The notes under the pieces: model-generated
The model's database searches: none
What the model was told of the DNA's origin: nothing
Seen by the model: the letters and a program-made list of their open reading frames with translations, nothing else
Made by a program: the position numbers and the translations under genes
Part shown: positions 8,786 through 16,310 of the stretch, one piece after another
Layout: each line of letters starts with the position of its first letter
Position numbering within the stretch: position 1 is the stretch's first letter
Source: Taurinivorans muris
Lineage (GTDB): Bacteria > Desulfobacterota > Desulfovibrionia > Desulfovibrionales > Desulfovibrionaceae
NCBI RefSeq assembly: GCF_025232395.1
Contig: NZ_CP065938.1
Location: forward strand, 62,001-126,000
Direction: 5' to 3'
Length of the DNA stretch: 64,000 nt

Positions 8786-10354
8786 ATGTCTATGAAAATA
8801 CCGACTCAAATGGAAAAATGTAAAGGAGCAATGTTAGCTACTGCTATTGGCGATGCATTAGGATGGCCTAATGAACCGCGTGCTAAAAACAGAGCAAAAA
8901 AAACAAGAGCTATGGATAATTTTGTTGGCTGGATTCGTAGTTCTAATAATCCGCGGTGGCATGATGAAAAAATTTTGCCCGGCGAGTATAGTGATGATAC
9001 GCAATTGACACTGGCTGTGGCACGAAGTATTATTGCTGGGGATTGGGAGACATTTTTTGCAAAAAAAGAACTTCCTTTTTGGTTAAATTACGAGCGTGGA
9101 GGAGGCAGCGCTTTGCTAAAAGCTGCTAAATCATGCGAAAAGGGAATTTTGTTATGGCAATCTCGATGTAATCGAGATTATTATAATGCTGGCGGAAATG
9201 GGGCTGTAATGCGTATTTTGCCTCATGTTATTGCATCTGCAAAAATACCCAATACTGCGAAACTAATAGTGGATGTTATAAAGGATACTCTTATAACACA
9301 TGGTCATCCTCGTGCGTTTTTAGGAGCAACATGTTATGCCTATGCGCTTGAGTATTTTTTAAAGAAAGAAACCGTTTTAGAATATGGTGAACTTGTTACT
9401 GCAGTAATAGATAGTCAGAATGTTTGGGGGGCGATTCCGGATTTAGATATCTTTGAAAAATGGCTTAATATTGCTCGGAAAAATCTTGAATACGATTTTT
9501 TGCTAGAATGGAAAAATGTCCGTGCTCGCATGGTAAAAAAACTTGAATTTATAAGAAGTTCGTTAAAAAAAGGGTTAATTCTTGATGATACAAAAGTATT
9601 AACTGAGTTAGAATGCTTTGATAAATCAAATGGTGCCGGAGATGTTGCTATATTAGCTGCCATTTATTTAACTTCGAGATATGCAAATAATCCTTCTCTT
9701 GGAATAAAAATCCCCGCGTTCTCATTTGGCGCTGATACCGATACTATTGCATCTATTACAGGCGGATTATTGGGTATGCTTAGCGGAACAGATTGGATTC
9801 CGACAGAATGGAGAGAAGTTCAAGATTATAACTGTCTTATTCAAATGACGGAATTACTAATGGCAGATAATAAAAAGGAAGCTACCGAGAAAGAAGTTGA
9901 AGAGGCAAAAGCTCAGAATAATCAATGGAATTCTACAGTTATTGGTAAAATGCGGTTTATTAAATCAAGTAGTGTCTCAAATGGAAAGAATGGTATTATA
10001 ATAATCAACAAGTGGCAGACTACGCTTGGGCAAACTATATATACAAAGACTTTTCAGCCTAAAAATATATTTATACAATCTCATCAATTACAAAAAACTG
10101 TGTCAAGACCTCAGCAAGTTATACCTAATGAATCGAAAAAATTTGTTCTGAATTTGATGGATATATCAGAACTACTTGGAACTCCAGAGTTTAAAATGAA
10201 TATTACCATAGGTAAAGTTTTGAAAATTATTAAAGACTTAATTAATAATAAAGAAACAAGTAAAAATCTTTCTAAAAAGTATAACGTTGATCAACTATTT
10301 ATAGAACAAATAGGAAAACATGTAATAGGTCTGAAAGATAGTAATCGAGTATAA
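8786..10354 (+). CDS. ADP-ribosylglycohydrolase (ARH/DraG family) with extra C-terminal domain, probable antitoxin
   Basis: A 522-residue protein. Residues 10-350 form an ARH/DraG all-helical hydrolase with its di-magnesium motifs intact: CKGAMLATAIGDALGW, SDDTQ (69-73), GNGAVMR (137-143), HGHPRA (172-177) and GADTDT (315-320). ARH enzymes remove ADP-ribose from modified targets, so this is the natural reverser of the DarT-like enzyme encoded three bases upstream. ARH proteins are usually about 300-350 residues; here about 160 more follow. They comprise a charged helix (361-380), a region of unknown fold (about 385-470), and a short helical segment (about 476-510, VLKIIKDLINNKETSKNLSK) that could be a helix-turn-helix. 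Pairing with DarT is clear from the operon; the antitoxin role is inferred. Confidence 0.85.
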   Translation: MSMKIPTQMEKCKGAMLATAIGDALGWPNEPRAKNRAKKTRAMDNFVGWIRSSNNPRWHDEKILPGEYSDDTQLTLAVARSIIAGDWETFFAKKELPFWLNYERGGGSALLKAAKSCEKGILLWQSRCNRDYYNAGGNGAVMRILPHVIASAKIPNTAKLIVDVIKDTLITHGHPRAFLGATCYAYALEYFLKKETVLEYGELVTAVIDSQNVWGAIPDLDIFEKWLNIARKNLEYDFLLEWKNVRARMVKKLEFIRSSLKKGLILDDTKVLTELECFDKSNGAGDVAILAAIYLTSRYANNPSLGIKIPAFSFGADTDTIASITGGLLGMLSGTDWIPTEWREVQDYNCLIQMTELLMADNKKEATEKEVEEAKAQNNQWNSTVIGKMRFIKSSSVSNGKNGIIIINKWQTTLGQTIYTKTFQPKNIFIQSHQLQKTVSRPQQVIPNESKKFVLNLMDISELLGTPEFKMNITIGKVLKIIKDLINNKETSKNLSKKYNVDQLFIEQIGKHVIGLKDSNRV

Positions 10355-10394
10355 TTGTTATTAAATTATTATTTATTTTAATAGAAGGAGATAT

Positions 10395-10484
10395 TATGCT
10401 GCAATCAAACTATTTATGTATACTACCGAAGATGAAGTCACAAAAATCGAAGTAACATTTGACCATGATACGGTTATGAGTTAG
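10395..10484 (+). pseudogene. Remnant of a RhuM-family protein N-terminus
   Basis: The frame ending at 10484 reads IKLFMYTTEDEVTKIEVTF followed by DHDTVMS and a stop. This resembles the conserved start of RhuM/virulence-type proteins (LYTTEDGKTKIEV...ETVWLS), cut where the family continues for about 300 residues. The ATG with a good AGAAGGAGA site at 10396 is in a neighbouring frame, so a frameshift is also present. RhuM genes are common in mobile and defence islands; this one is dead. Confidence 0.5.
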
Positions 10485-10530
10485 TATTTGTAGGCTTGGC
10501 ATATGGAAAGATGGTTTGTTATGTTTTAAT

Positions 10531-10559
10531 AAAAAAGTGTCGGAGTTTGACACTTTTTT
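10531..10559 (+). terminator. Intrinsic terminator after the helicase/DarT/ARH operon
   Basis: AAAAAAGTGTC pairs with GACACTTTTTT across a 7-base loop, giving an 11-bp stem with a T-rich tail. It can stop transcription coming from the operon and the RhuM remnant before the IS element. Confidence 0.75.
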
Positions 10560-10625
10560 ATTTGTCCGCTTTAGCATAAAAAAACCACCTGCTATGCAGG
10601 TGGAATTAAAAATCTTTAGATGCAA

Positions 10626-10685
10626 AAATGTCCTCCTTTGATATACATTTGATGTGTTCGTCAATCAAATCAAAGGAGGACATTT
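10626..10685 (+). promoter_or_regulatory. Hairpin sequestering the IS200 transposase ribosome site
   Basis: AAATGTCCTCCTTTGAT (10626-10642) and ATCAAAGGAGGACATTT (10669-10685) form a perfect 17-bp inverted repeat. The right arm contains the AAAGGAGG ribosome site of the transposase, which starts at 10688. IS200 is known to repress its transposase with this kind of leader stem-loop. Confidence 0.75.
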
Positions 10686-10687
10686 CT

Positions 10688-11153
10688 ATGAATGGAAATC
10701 AAAGTTTATCCCATATCAAATGGAATTGCAAATATCATATCGTGTTTGCACCAAAATTTCGTCGTAAAGAAATTTATCTGAAAATAAAAAATGATATAGG
10801 AAAAATTCTCAGGCAGCTTTGTGAACAGAAAAAAGTAACAATAAATAGAAGGTGAGATGTGTGCAGATCATGTACATATGTGAGTAGTTATCCCACCAAA
10901 CGTAAGCGTATCATCGTTTGTGGGCTATGTGAAAGGAAAAAGTGCACTGATGATATTTGATAGACATGCAAATCTAAAATATAAATATGGCAACAGACAT
11001 TTTTGGTGCAGGGGTTATTATGTTGATACAGTGGGGAAGAATACAGAGAAAATAAAAGCGTATATTCAAAATCAGTTAAATGAAGATATAATGATTGACC
11101 AATATTCGCTCAAAGAATATTATGACCCGTTTACGGGTAGTAAGAATAAATAA
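10688..11153 (+). pseudogene. tnpA: IS200-type Y1 transposase, broken by a frameshift and a stop
   Basis: From the ATG at 10688 the protein begins MNGNQSLSHIKWNCKYHIVF with the family's FAPKFRRKEIY. The frame is lost near 10843-10853, where one extra base turns the expected VTIIEGEM into NRR-stop. The downstream frame restores EGEMCADHVHM, containing the HUH metal motif, but is interrupted by TGA just after it, then continues VVIPPNVSVSSFVGYVKGKS. The catalytic-tyrosine segment GYYVDTVGKN and the C-terminus follow to 11153. With two lesions it cannot make active TnpA, although intact copies elsewhere could still mobilise the ends. Confidence 0.85.
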
Positions 11154-11288
11154 GGCATTGGTTAGCTGCTTTAGCAGCAGCTTGTGAATAAAATGCGATT
11201 GGCGAACCATTCAAAGCGCCTTAAGGCGCAAGCCAGTACCATGCCCTCCAGGGCTTGAGAAGACCCCCCGCTCAGCCGGTGGTACTTA

Positions 11289-12312
11289 TTAGGATTTTGT
11301 ATTTTCGTTTATTATATCGAGTAAATTTTGCACGGAAATTTCGTCAGTATAGTTGTTTTTTATTGCTTCATAAGGATTGAATTGTTTTAGGAATTTTTTC
11401 GGATCATGCGCATATTGTTTGAGAATTTCAAAAAGTTCTTCCATGCTGGCATATTCCAAACTTGTTTCGTTGGAAGAATACGGGCAAAGTCCTTTTGGGT
11501 GTATGGTGGGCTTGTTTTCCGCCCATGCTTCGAAGTAAGCGATGCCTTGCGTTTCTTGGATATCGGTAAGAATAACGACTAAATCGACATCCTGCAGTTT
11601 TTCTTTCCAGTCAAAATAATTATAATTCATATTTTGATAATAATGAATAACGGAACATTGGATTCCCAATTTTTCTATTTCAGTTATCAAAGCAGTATCA
11701 AGAGGTATTGCTTTAACATAGCAAATGCATTTTTTATTTCCAAGTATCGGGTTATTTTTACCTAACGCGACACCGGACCACCAAATTTTCAGCTTGGCAG
11801 CATTGATTTGTTCTTTTTGGCAGTCGGTTTCAAATTGTGAAGCCGTAAGATGAATGTCGATGGTATCAATATAGCGTTGTCTGATTTCTTGATAACGGAG
11901 CGAATGATATTCCCGTATTTGATAGGCAGTCGGAACAGCGAGGATTTTAATGTTTCTTTCTTGTTTTATTTTTGCAAGCCATTGCAGGTCGTTTATATTA
12001 TCAAGCCAAATCAATATATATATATATATTGGTGTCGGAATGCTGTTTGCCGCTGAAAGCAAAAGGCACATCCAATGCGGTCAAGCCGCGGATAAGGCTT
12101 TTAAAAACTGCGGGATGACGCAGCACTTTGCAGCATTTTGTCAGTTTCAATTCCGCTAATTTTTCAATATTGCTATTTTTTTTGAATTGCTGACGCGTAA
12201 GGGCATAAAAAAAAGATTTTATACGATATTTGACTTGTCCGAACAGATATGAAAAATATGAGCTTTTATTTTTTGCACTTAACGAGAGTATGTTTATTTT
12301 GGGTTTTTCCAT
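11289..12312 (-). CDS. Glycosyltransferase split by an (AT)8 tract, probable phase-variable gene (OFF here)
   Basis: Translation from 12312 (MEKPKINILSLSAKN, after an AAGGAAG ribosome site) runs 103 codons and stops at 12001, just after an (AT)8 tract. The remaining frame continues from the tract to 11289, starting LIWLDNINDLQWLAKI. Nine (or six) AT units would join both into one 341-residue protein. The C-terminal part has a group-1 type motif, QETQGIAYFEAWAENKP, like the donor-binding loop of GT4 enzymes. It would modify a surface glycan at the cytoplasmic membrane face. It sits 78 bases after pnp, behind that gene's terminator, and its 3' end abuts the IS200 element. A plain inactivating mutation is the alternative. 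Confidence 0.7.
12014..12029. repeat. (AT)8 dinucleotide repeat inside the glycosyltransferase
   Basis: Eight uninterrupted AT units lie in the coding region about 95 codons from the start. The two halves of the gene are out of frame by an amount that +1 unit or -2 units would repair. Slipped-strand mispairing at such tracts switches surface-glycan genes in many host-associated bacteria. Confidence 0.85.
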
Positions 12313-12326
12313 TTTGCTTCCTTAAA

Positions 12327-12365
12327 ATAATAACAGAATAAAGCAATGCGATATTCTGTTATTAT
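12327..12365 (-). terminator. Intrinsic terminator downstream of pnp
   Basis: ATAATAACAGAATA and TATTCTGTTATTAT form a perfect 14-bp stem with an 11-base loop, followed leftward by TTTAAGG. It ends pnp transcription and lies directly before the glycosyltransferase ribosome site, so readthrough would be the way to express that gene unless a promoter overlaps it. Confidence 0.75.
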
Positions 12366-12390
12366 TGGTTTTATTTTGTTTTATTTGTTA

Positions 12391-14619
12391 TTAATCTCTT
12401 GGTTCACGGTCACGGCGCGGTTTTCTGTCGTGACGGTCGCCCCTTTGCTCTCTGTTTCCGCGTTCTCTTTTGGGAGGACGGGCGGTATCTTCAGGATTCC
12501 ATTCGATGCCTTGTTCTTCCAAAAGCACAGCTTTACGGCTGGCACGGATTTTATCGCCGTTGATTTCAATGACTTTAACAAGCATGTCTTCGCCAAGATG
12601 AGCGATATCTTCGGTTTTTTCAACGCGGTTGACGTCAAGCTGTGAGATATGCACAAGAGCTTCGACATTAGGCAGGAGTTCGACAATAGCGCCGATTTCC
12701 AAAATACGGCGGACTTTTGCAGTGTAGTTTTTGCCAAGTTCCGCATTTTGGTCGTAATAGAGCACCATTTCTTTGGCTTTTTCCATTGCTTCACTGGTAG
12801 GAGCGAAAATGCTGATTTCGCCGCTGTCGTCAATGTCGATGGTCGCACCGGTAGCCCCGGTGATTGCTTTGATGTTTTTGCCTCCGGGACCGATAATCAT
12901 GCGGATTGTATCAGGATTTACGGTAAGTTGGGCATATTGGGGGGCATATTGTGATAATTCTTTGCGATAGGAAGGAAGAGCCGTAAGCATGATGTTTAAA
13001 ATATGCAAACGGGCTTCTTTTGCCTGTGCCATGGCGCGCGCCATAACGTCTGTGGGCAATCCATTGATTTTTATGTCCATTTGTACGGCTGTGATACCGT
13101 CAGCGCTGCCCGCGATCTTGAAATCCATATCGCCGAGGGCGTCTTCATCGCCTAAAATATCGGTAAGTACGAGATATTCGTCATTTTCTTTGATAAGTCC
13201 CATTGCAACGCCGGCAATAGGGGTTTTGATCGGCACGCCGGCGTCCATGAGGGATAAACAGCCGCCGCAAACGGCAGCCATGGAAGAAGAACCGTTTGAT
13301 TCCACGGTTTCGGAAACAACACGTACGGTAAACGGAAATTCACTTTGGCTTGGGATAATCGCTTTCAAGGCGCGTTCCGCAAGGTGTCCATGTCCGATTT
13401 CACGGCGTGACACGCGCAAAGATTTCACTTCGCCGACGCTGAAAGGCGGGAAATTGTAATGGAGCATGAATTGTTTTACTTCATCACCGCTGTTGATGCC
13501 GTCCGTGCGCAATTCGTCGGAACTTGCGCCCAGGGTCGTGACGACAAGGGCTTTTGTTTCGCCGCGGGCAAAAATAATTGAACCATGGGTTCTCGGAAGG
13601 ACGCTCGTTTCAATTTCAATGGGACGGACGGTTTTGGTGTCGCGGTTGTCGATACGCGTGCCTTCTTTCAAAATACGCTGACGTACGATTTTCTTTTCCA
13701 AATGTTCCAAAATAACGCCGACCTCGCCCATCGCCTCTTCATTGTCGGCATAAGCCGGGTCGTTCCGCATAGCTTCTTTGACAGTGTCCTTCACTTTTTT
13801 GCGGGCGTCTTTGCGTTCCAGTTTGTCGACAACGCGAAGCGCTTCAGCCATGCCGGCATCGAGAGCCAATTTTTCAACATGGGCGTATAAGGCTTCATCA
13901 TCTTCTTTTGGCGTGAAAGGAACTTTCGCTTTGCCTGCTTTTTCCGCAAGTTCCCTTTGGGCTGCGATAAGAGGCTGAATTGCTTTGTGTCCCCATTCAA
14001 GAGCTTCGATGATGACATTTTCGGGAACGAATTTCGCTTCGCCTTCAACCATGACGACAGCGGTTTCAGAAGCCGCGAAAACAAGGTCGAGGTCGCTTTC
14101 TTCCAATTCCTGAATGGTCGGGTTGATTACAAATTCTCCGTTGACACGTCCGAGTCTCGCTCCAGCGATAGGACCGTCAAAAGGAATGTGGGAAACGCAA
14201 AGGGCGGCGGAAGCGGCTGTTATGCATTGCACATCAGGCATGTTTTTGCCGTCAACGGATAAAACCTGCGCCAAAACCTGCACTTCGTTGCCGTATCCTT
14301 TTGGGAACAATGGGCGGATAGGACGGTCGATCAAGCGGGAAATAAGGGTTTCATTATCGCTTGGACGACCGATTTCGCGGCGGAAGAAGTTTCCGGGAAT
14401 GCGGCCTGCCGCATACATTTTCTCAACATATTCAACCGTAAGGGGGAAAAAGTCTTTCGGCGTATCGAGCGGGGTTTCGCAAACAGTGGTAAAACATACT
14501 GTTCCTTCGCATTGTATCCAAATAGCGCCGGCGGCTTGACGGGCGAGCCTGCCGGTTTCCAAAATAATTTCTTTACCGCCGACTGTGGCGGTAACGCGAG
14601 TACAATCTAATAAACTCAT
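12391..14619 (-). CDS. pnp: Polyribonucleotide nucleotidyltransferase (PNPase)
   Basis: The 742-residue phosphorolytic 3'-5' exoribonuclease has two RNase PH-like domains, the first with RREIGRPSDNETLISRLIDR and the second with FMLHYNFPPFSVGE, SRREIGHGHLAERAL and TPIAGVAMGLI. A KH domain follows (RMIIGPGGKNIKAITGATGA, about 555-590), then an S1 domain (YTAKVRRILEIGAIVELLPN, about 625-695). The tail is rich in Arg, Asp and Glu (KRERGNREQRGDRHDRKPRR) and may help RNA or degradosome contacts. It degrades mRNA and matures tRNA as a trimer. It follows rpsO in the classic rpsO-pnp arrangement, with a leader hairpin at 14646-14683. Confidence 0.98.
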   Translation of the reverse strand: MSLLDCTRVTATVGGKEIILETGRLARQAAGAIWIQCEGTVCFTTVCETPLDTPKDFFPLTVEYVEKMYAAGRIPGNFFRREIGRPSDNETLISRLIDRPIRPLFPKGYGNEVQVLAQVLSVDGKNMPDVQCITAASAALCVSHIPFDGPIAGARLGRVNGEFVINPTIQELEESDLDLVFAASETAVVMVEGEAKFVPENVIIEALEWGHKAIQPLIAAQRELAEKAGKAKVPFTPKEDDEALYAHVEKLALDAGMAEALRVVDKLERKDARKKVKDTVKEAMRNDPAYADNEEAMGEVGVILEHLEKKIVRQRILKEGTRIDNRDTKTVRPIEIETSVLPRTHGSIIFARGETKALVVTTLGASSDELRTDGINSGDEVKQFMLHYNFPPFSVGEVKSLRVSRREIGHGHLAERALKAIIPSQSEFPFTVRVVSETVESNGSSSMAAVCGGCLSLMDAGVPIKTPIAGVAMGLIKENDEYLVLTDILGDEDALGDMDFKIAGSADGITAVQMDIKINGLPTDVMARAMAQAKEARLHILNIMLTALPSYRKELSQYAPQYAQLTVNPDTIRMIIGPGGKNIKAITGATGATIDIDDSGEISIFAPTSEAMEKAKEMVLYYDQNAELGKNYTAKVRRILEIGAIVELLPNVEALVHISQLDVNRVEKTEDIAHLGEDMLVKVIEINGDKIRASRKAVLLEEQGIEWNPEDTARPPKRERGNREQRGDRHDRKPRRDREPRD

Positions 14620-14645
14620 TTTTTTTCTCCTGTGTAAGGAGATTC

Positions 14646-14683
14646 CGTGAAAAATACCAAGCGATCGGTCCTTTTCACGGACC
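14646..14683 (-). promoter_or_regulatory. Stem-loop in the pnp leader
   Basis: TCCGTGAAAA (14646-14655) pairs with TTTTCACGGA (14674-14683), with an inner ACC/GGT extension, 27 bases upstream of the pnp start. In E. coli a leader stem cut by RNase III lets PNPase repress its own synthesis; the same role is inferred from position. Confidence 0.55.
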
Positions 14684-14704
14684 CTCCGTTACACGACTGC
14701 TAAG

Positions 14705-14727
14705 ATAAAGGGGAAGATGCCTTCCCC
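14705..14727 (-). terminator. Terminator after rpsO
   Basis: Reading leftward, GGGGAAG-GCAT-CTTCCCC followed by TTTATCTTA. The T-run is short, so some readthrough into pnp is likely. Confidence 0.6.
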
Positions 14728-14734
14728 CTAAAAA

Positions 14735-15004
14735 TTACTTGCGTAATCCAAGTTTTTCGATAAGAGCACGATAACGTTGGATATCGGTTTTTTTCAAGTA
14801 CGTAAGAAGCTTACGGCGCTGACCGACCAATTTTAAAAGACCTGTACGGCTGTGGAAGTCTTTCTTGTGGTATTTGAAGTGGTCTGTAAGACCGTCAATA
14901 CGGGCGGTTAAAAGTGCGATTTGAACTTCCGGAGAACCGGTGTCGCCTTCATGTTTTGCGTGGGCAGCGATGACTGCCTGTTTTTGAGCTGTATCCAAAG
15001 CCAC
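14735..15004 (-). CDS. rpsO: 30S ribosomal protein S15
   Basis: The 89-residue protein has the S15 hallmarks [35 protein letters not shown] and [15 protein letters not shown]15 binds the central domain of 16S rRNA and nucleates platform assembly. It has the normal family length. It lies 32 bases after truB and is followed by its own terminator and then pnp. Confidence 0.98.
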   Translation of the reverse strand: MALDTAQKQAVIAAHAKHEGDTGSPEVQIALLTARIDGLTDHFKYHKKDFHSRTGLLKLVGQRRKLLTYLKKTDIQRYRALIEKLGLRK

Positions 15005-15036
15005 AGCATTATCCTCCTGTCCATATGAATATGGAG

Positions 15037-15933
15037 TTATAGGGTTGCCAGCCCCCTCAGAATTTGCCAGAACTTTCTTGAATCAATGACTTTTCCTTCG
15101 GCCAATGCGAGCACGTTTCCCTGATAACGCAGAAAAACTCTTTCATTTTCAGTGAAATCCGTATCAGCGGTTTGAACGGGATTGCCATTTTTCACCGCTT
15201 TTGCTTCGCGTTCCGATAACTCAATTATCCGCCAGTTCGGCAAAGCGTTTTCCATGGGAATGAGCTTTTCATTGAGTATTTCCGGTTTTTTCTGCAATTC
15301 TTCAAGTGTTACGGCATCTTGAAGGTAAAAAGGGTGGCTGTGTTCACGGGTAAGTTCTGTGAGCGTTGCTCCGCTTCCCAGTCGTATCCCCAAGCTGTGG
15401 GCGAGGGACCGTATATAGGAGCCAGAACTGCATGTTACCCGAAATCGCATGCAAGGCAAATCCACCCATTGGATTTCAGCATGCGAAATATAAATTTCTT
15501 TTGTTTTTACAGGTACTTCTTTCCCCGCACGGGCGAGTTTATACAGAGCCTGCCCGTTATGTTTCGCCGCAGAATAGGGCGGAACTTCCTGAATGCTTTT
15601 CCCAAGCCAGTTTTTTACGGCATTCGCAAGCATTTCCTCTGTAATAAAGGAATAATCGTTCTCTTGTACGATTTTTCCTTCAGCGTCCCACGTGTCGGTT
15701 ATTTTACCGAGTTCCAGTGTTCCGGAATAGGTTTTTTCGCCGTTTTCGAGCAAATATCCCGACAGTTTCGTCGCTTCGCCCAAAAGGACGATCAAAAGCC
15801 CTGTCGCCATAGGGTCCAATGTGCCGGCATGTCCAATTTTTTTTTGTCCAAGCTTTTTCAGACGTCCGACAGCAAAGGCGGAGCTCATGCCTTTAGGCTT
15901 ATTGAGCAAAAGAATACCGTGTTTTTGTTCCAT
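15037..15933 (-). CDS. truB: tRNA pseudouridine-55 synthase TruB
   Basis: A 298-residue enzyme making pseudouridine at position 55 of tRNAs. The N-terminal [20 protein letters not shown] and the catalytic-aspartate motif [20 protein letters not shown] (Asp in GTLDP) are clear, as are [21 protein letters not shown] and the [12 protein letters not shown] strand. A PUA-like C-terminus follows. Order truB-rpsO-pnp is conserved, but nusA-infB-rbfA, which usually precede it, are absent; upstream lie a gap and a chemotaxis receptor gene. Confidence 0.97.
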   Translation of the reverse strand: MEQKHGILLLNKPKGMSSAFAVGRLKKLGQKKIGHAGTLDPMATGLLIVLLGEATKLSGYLLENGEKTYSGTLELGKITDTWDAEGKIVQENDYSFITEEMLANAVKNWLGKSIQEVPPYSAAKHNGQALYKLARAGKEVPVKTKEIYISHAEIQWVDLPCMRFRVTCSSGSYIRSLAHSLGIRLGSGATLTELTREHSHPFYLQDAVTLEELQKKPEILNEKLIPMENALPNWRIIELSEREAKAVKNGNPVQTADTDFTENERVFLRYQGNVLALAEGKVIDSRKFWQILRGLATL

Positions 15934-16262
15934 AAAAGATAAATATGTAATAAAATCAAATTGTTAGTCAATATTTTTGATATTGGTCAATAAAATTTTG
16001 ACACAACAAAAAAACACGTTTTCTAAAAACGCTTTTTCTTTTTAGCCTAAATTTTCGGCTTTGTCCAGTAAAAAATAAAGGATGTTCGGCGGTTAAGACC
16101 GGGACTTGCCGCATATGGTATTCAGGATTGATTTCAATAGCGAACAAGAAGCGGGGTATGGCAAAACAGGACGCGGTTTTTGGCGTATGCGGCTCAGTGG
16201 GGCAGCTTGGTTTTGCGTTATTTTTCACCGGGAAACCATGAACAGGTTTTTTCAAAACGGCG
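15934..16262. other. Intergenic region upstream of truB
   Basis: No gene is supported. The part nearest truB is AT-rich and holds TTGACC / TTGACT minus-strand hexamers (about 15966-15980) that may belong to a truB promoter. The rest resembles coding composition, but the open frames on either strand have no family motif or ribosome site. Confidence 0.4.
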
Positions 16263-16290
16263 AAACGCCGGAAAGTATGTTCCGGCGTTT
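16263..16290 (-). terminator. Terminator after the chemotaxis receptor gene
   Basis: AAACGCCGGAA and TTCCGGCGTTT form a perfect 11-bp stem with a 6-base loop, 21 bases past the receptor stop codon. Confidence 0.8.
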
Positions 16291-16310
16291 CTTCATATCG
16301 ATTGGGTATG

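Larger units (their letters stand above)
10585..11290 (+). mobile_element. IS200/IS605-type insertion sequence, decayed
   Basis: The element has a subterminal left-end hairpin CCACCTGC-TAT-GCAGGTGG (10585-10603), a transposase-leader hairpin (10626-10685), one Y1 transposase gene and a structured right end. The right end includes GCGCCTTAAGGCGC (11216-11229), GCCC-TCCA-GGGC (11243-11254) and the terminal ACCCCCCG...CGGTGGT hairpin near 11263-11283. There are no terminal inverted repeats or target duplication, as expected for this single-strand mechanism. Exact ends are approximate. No tnpB accompanies it. Confidence 0.8.

Noticed and set aside
8102-10354. A standard DarTG pair
   Set aside because: The partner gene has ARH/DraG motifs and no macrodomain was recognised.
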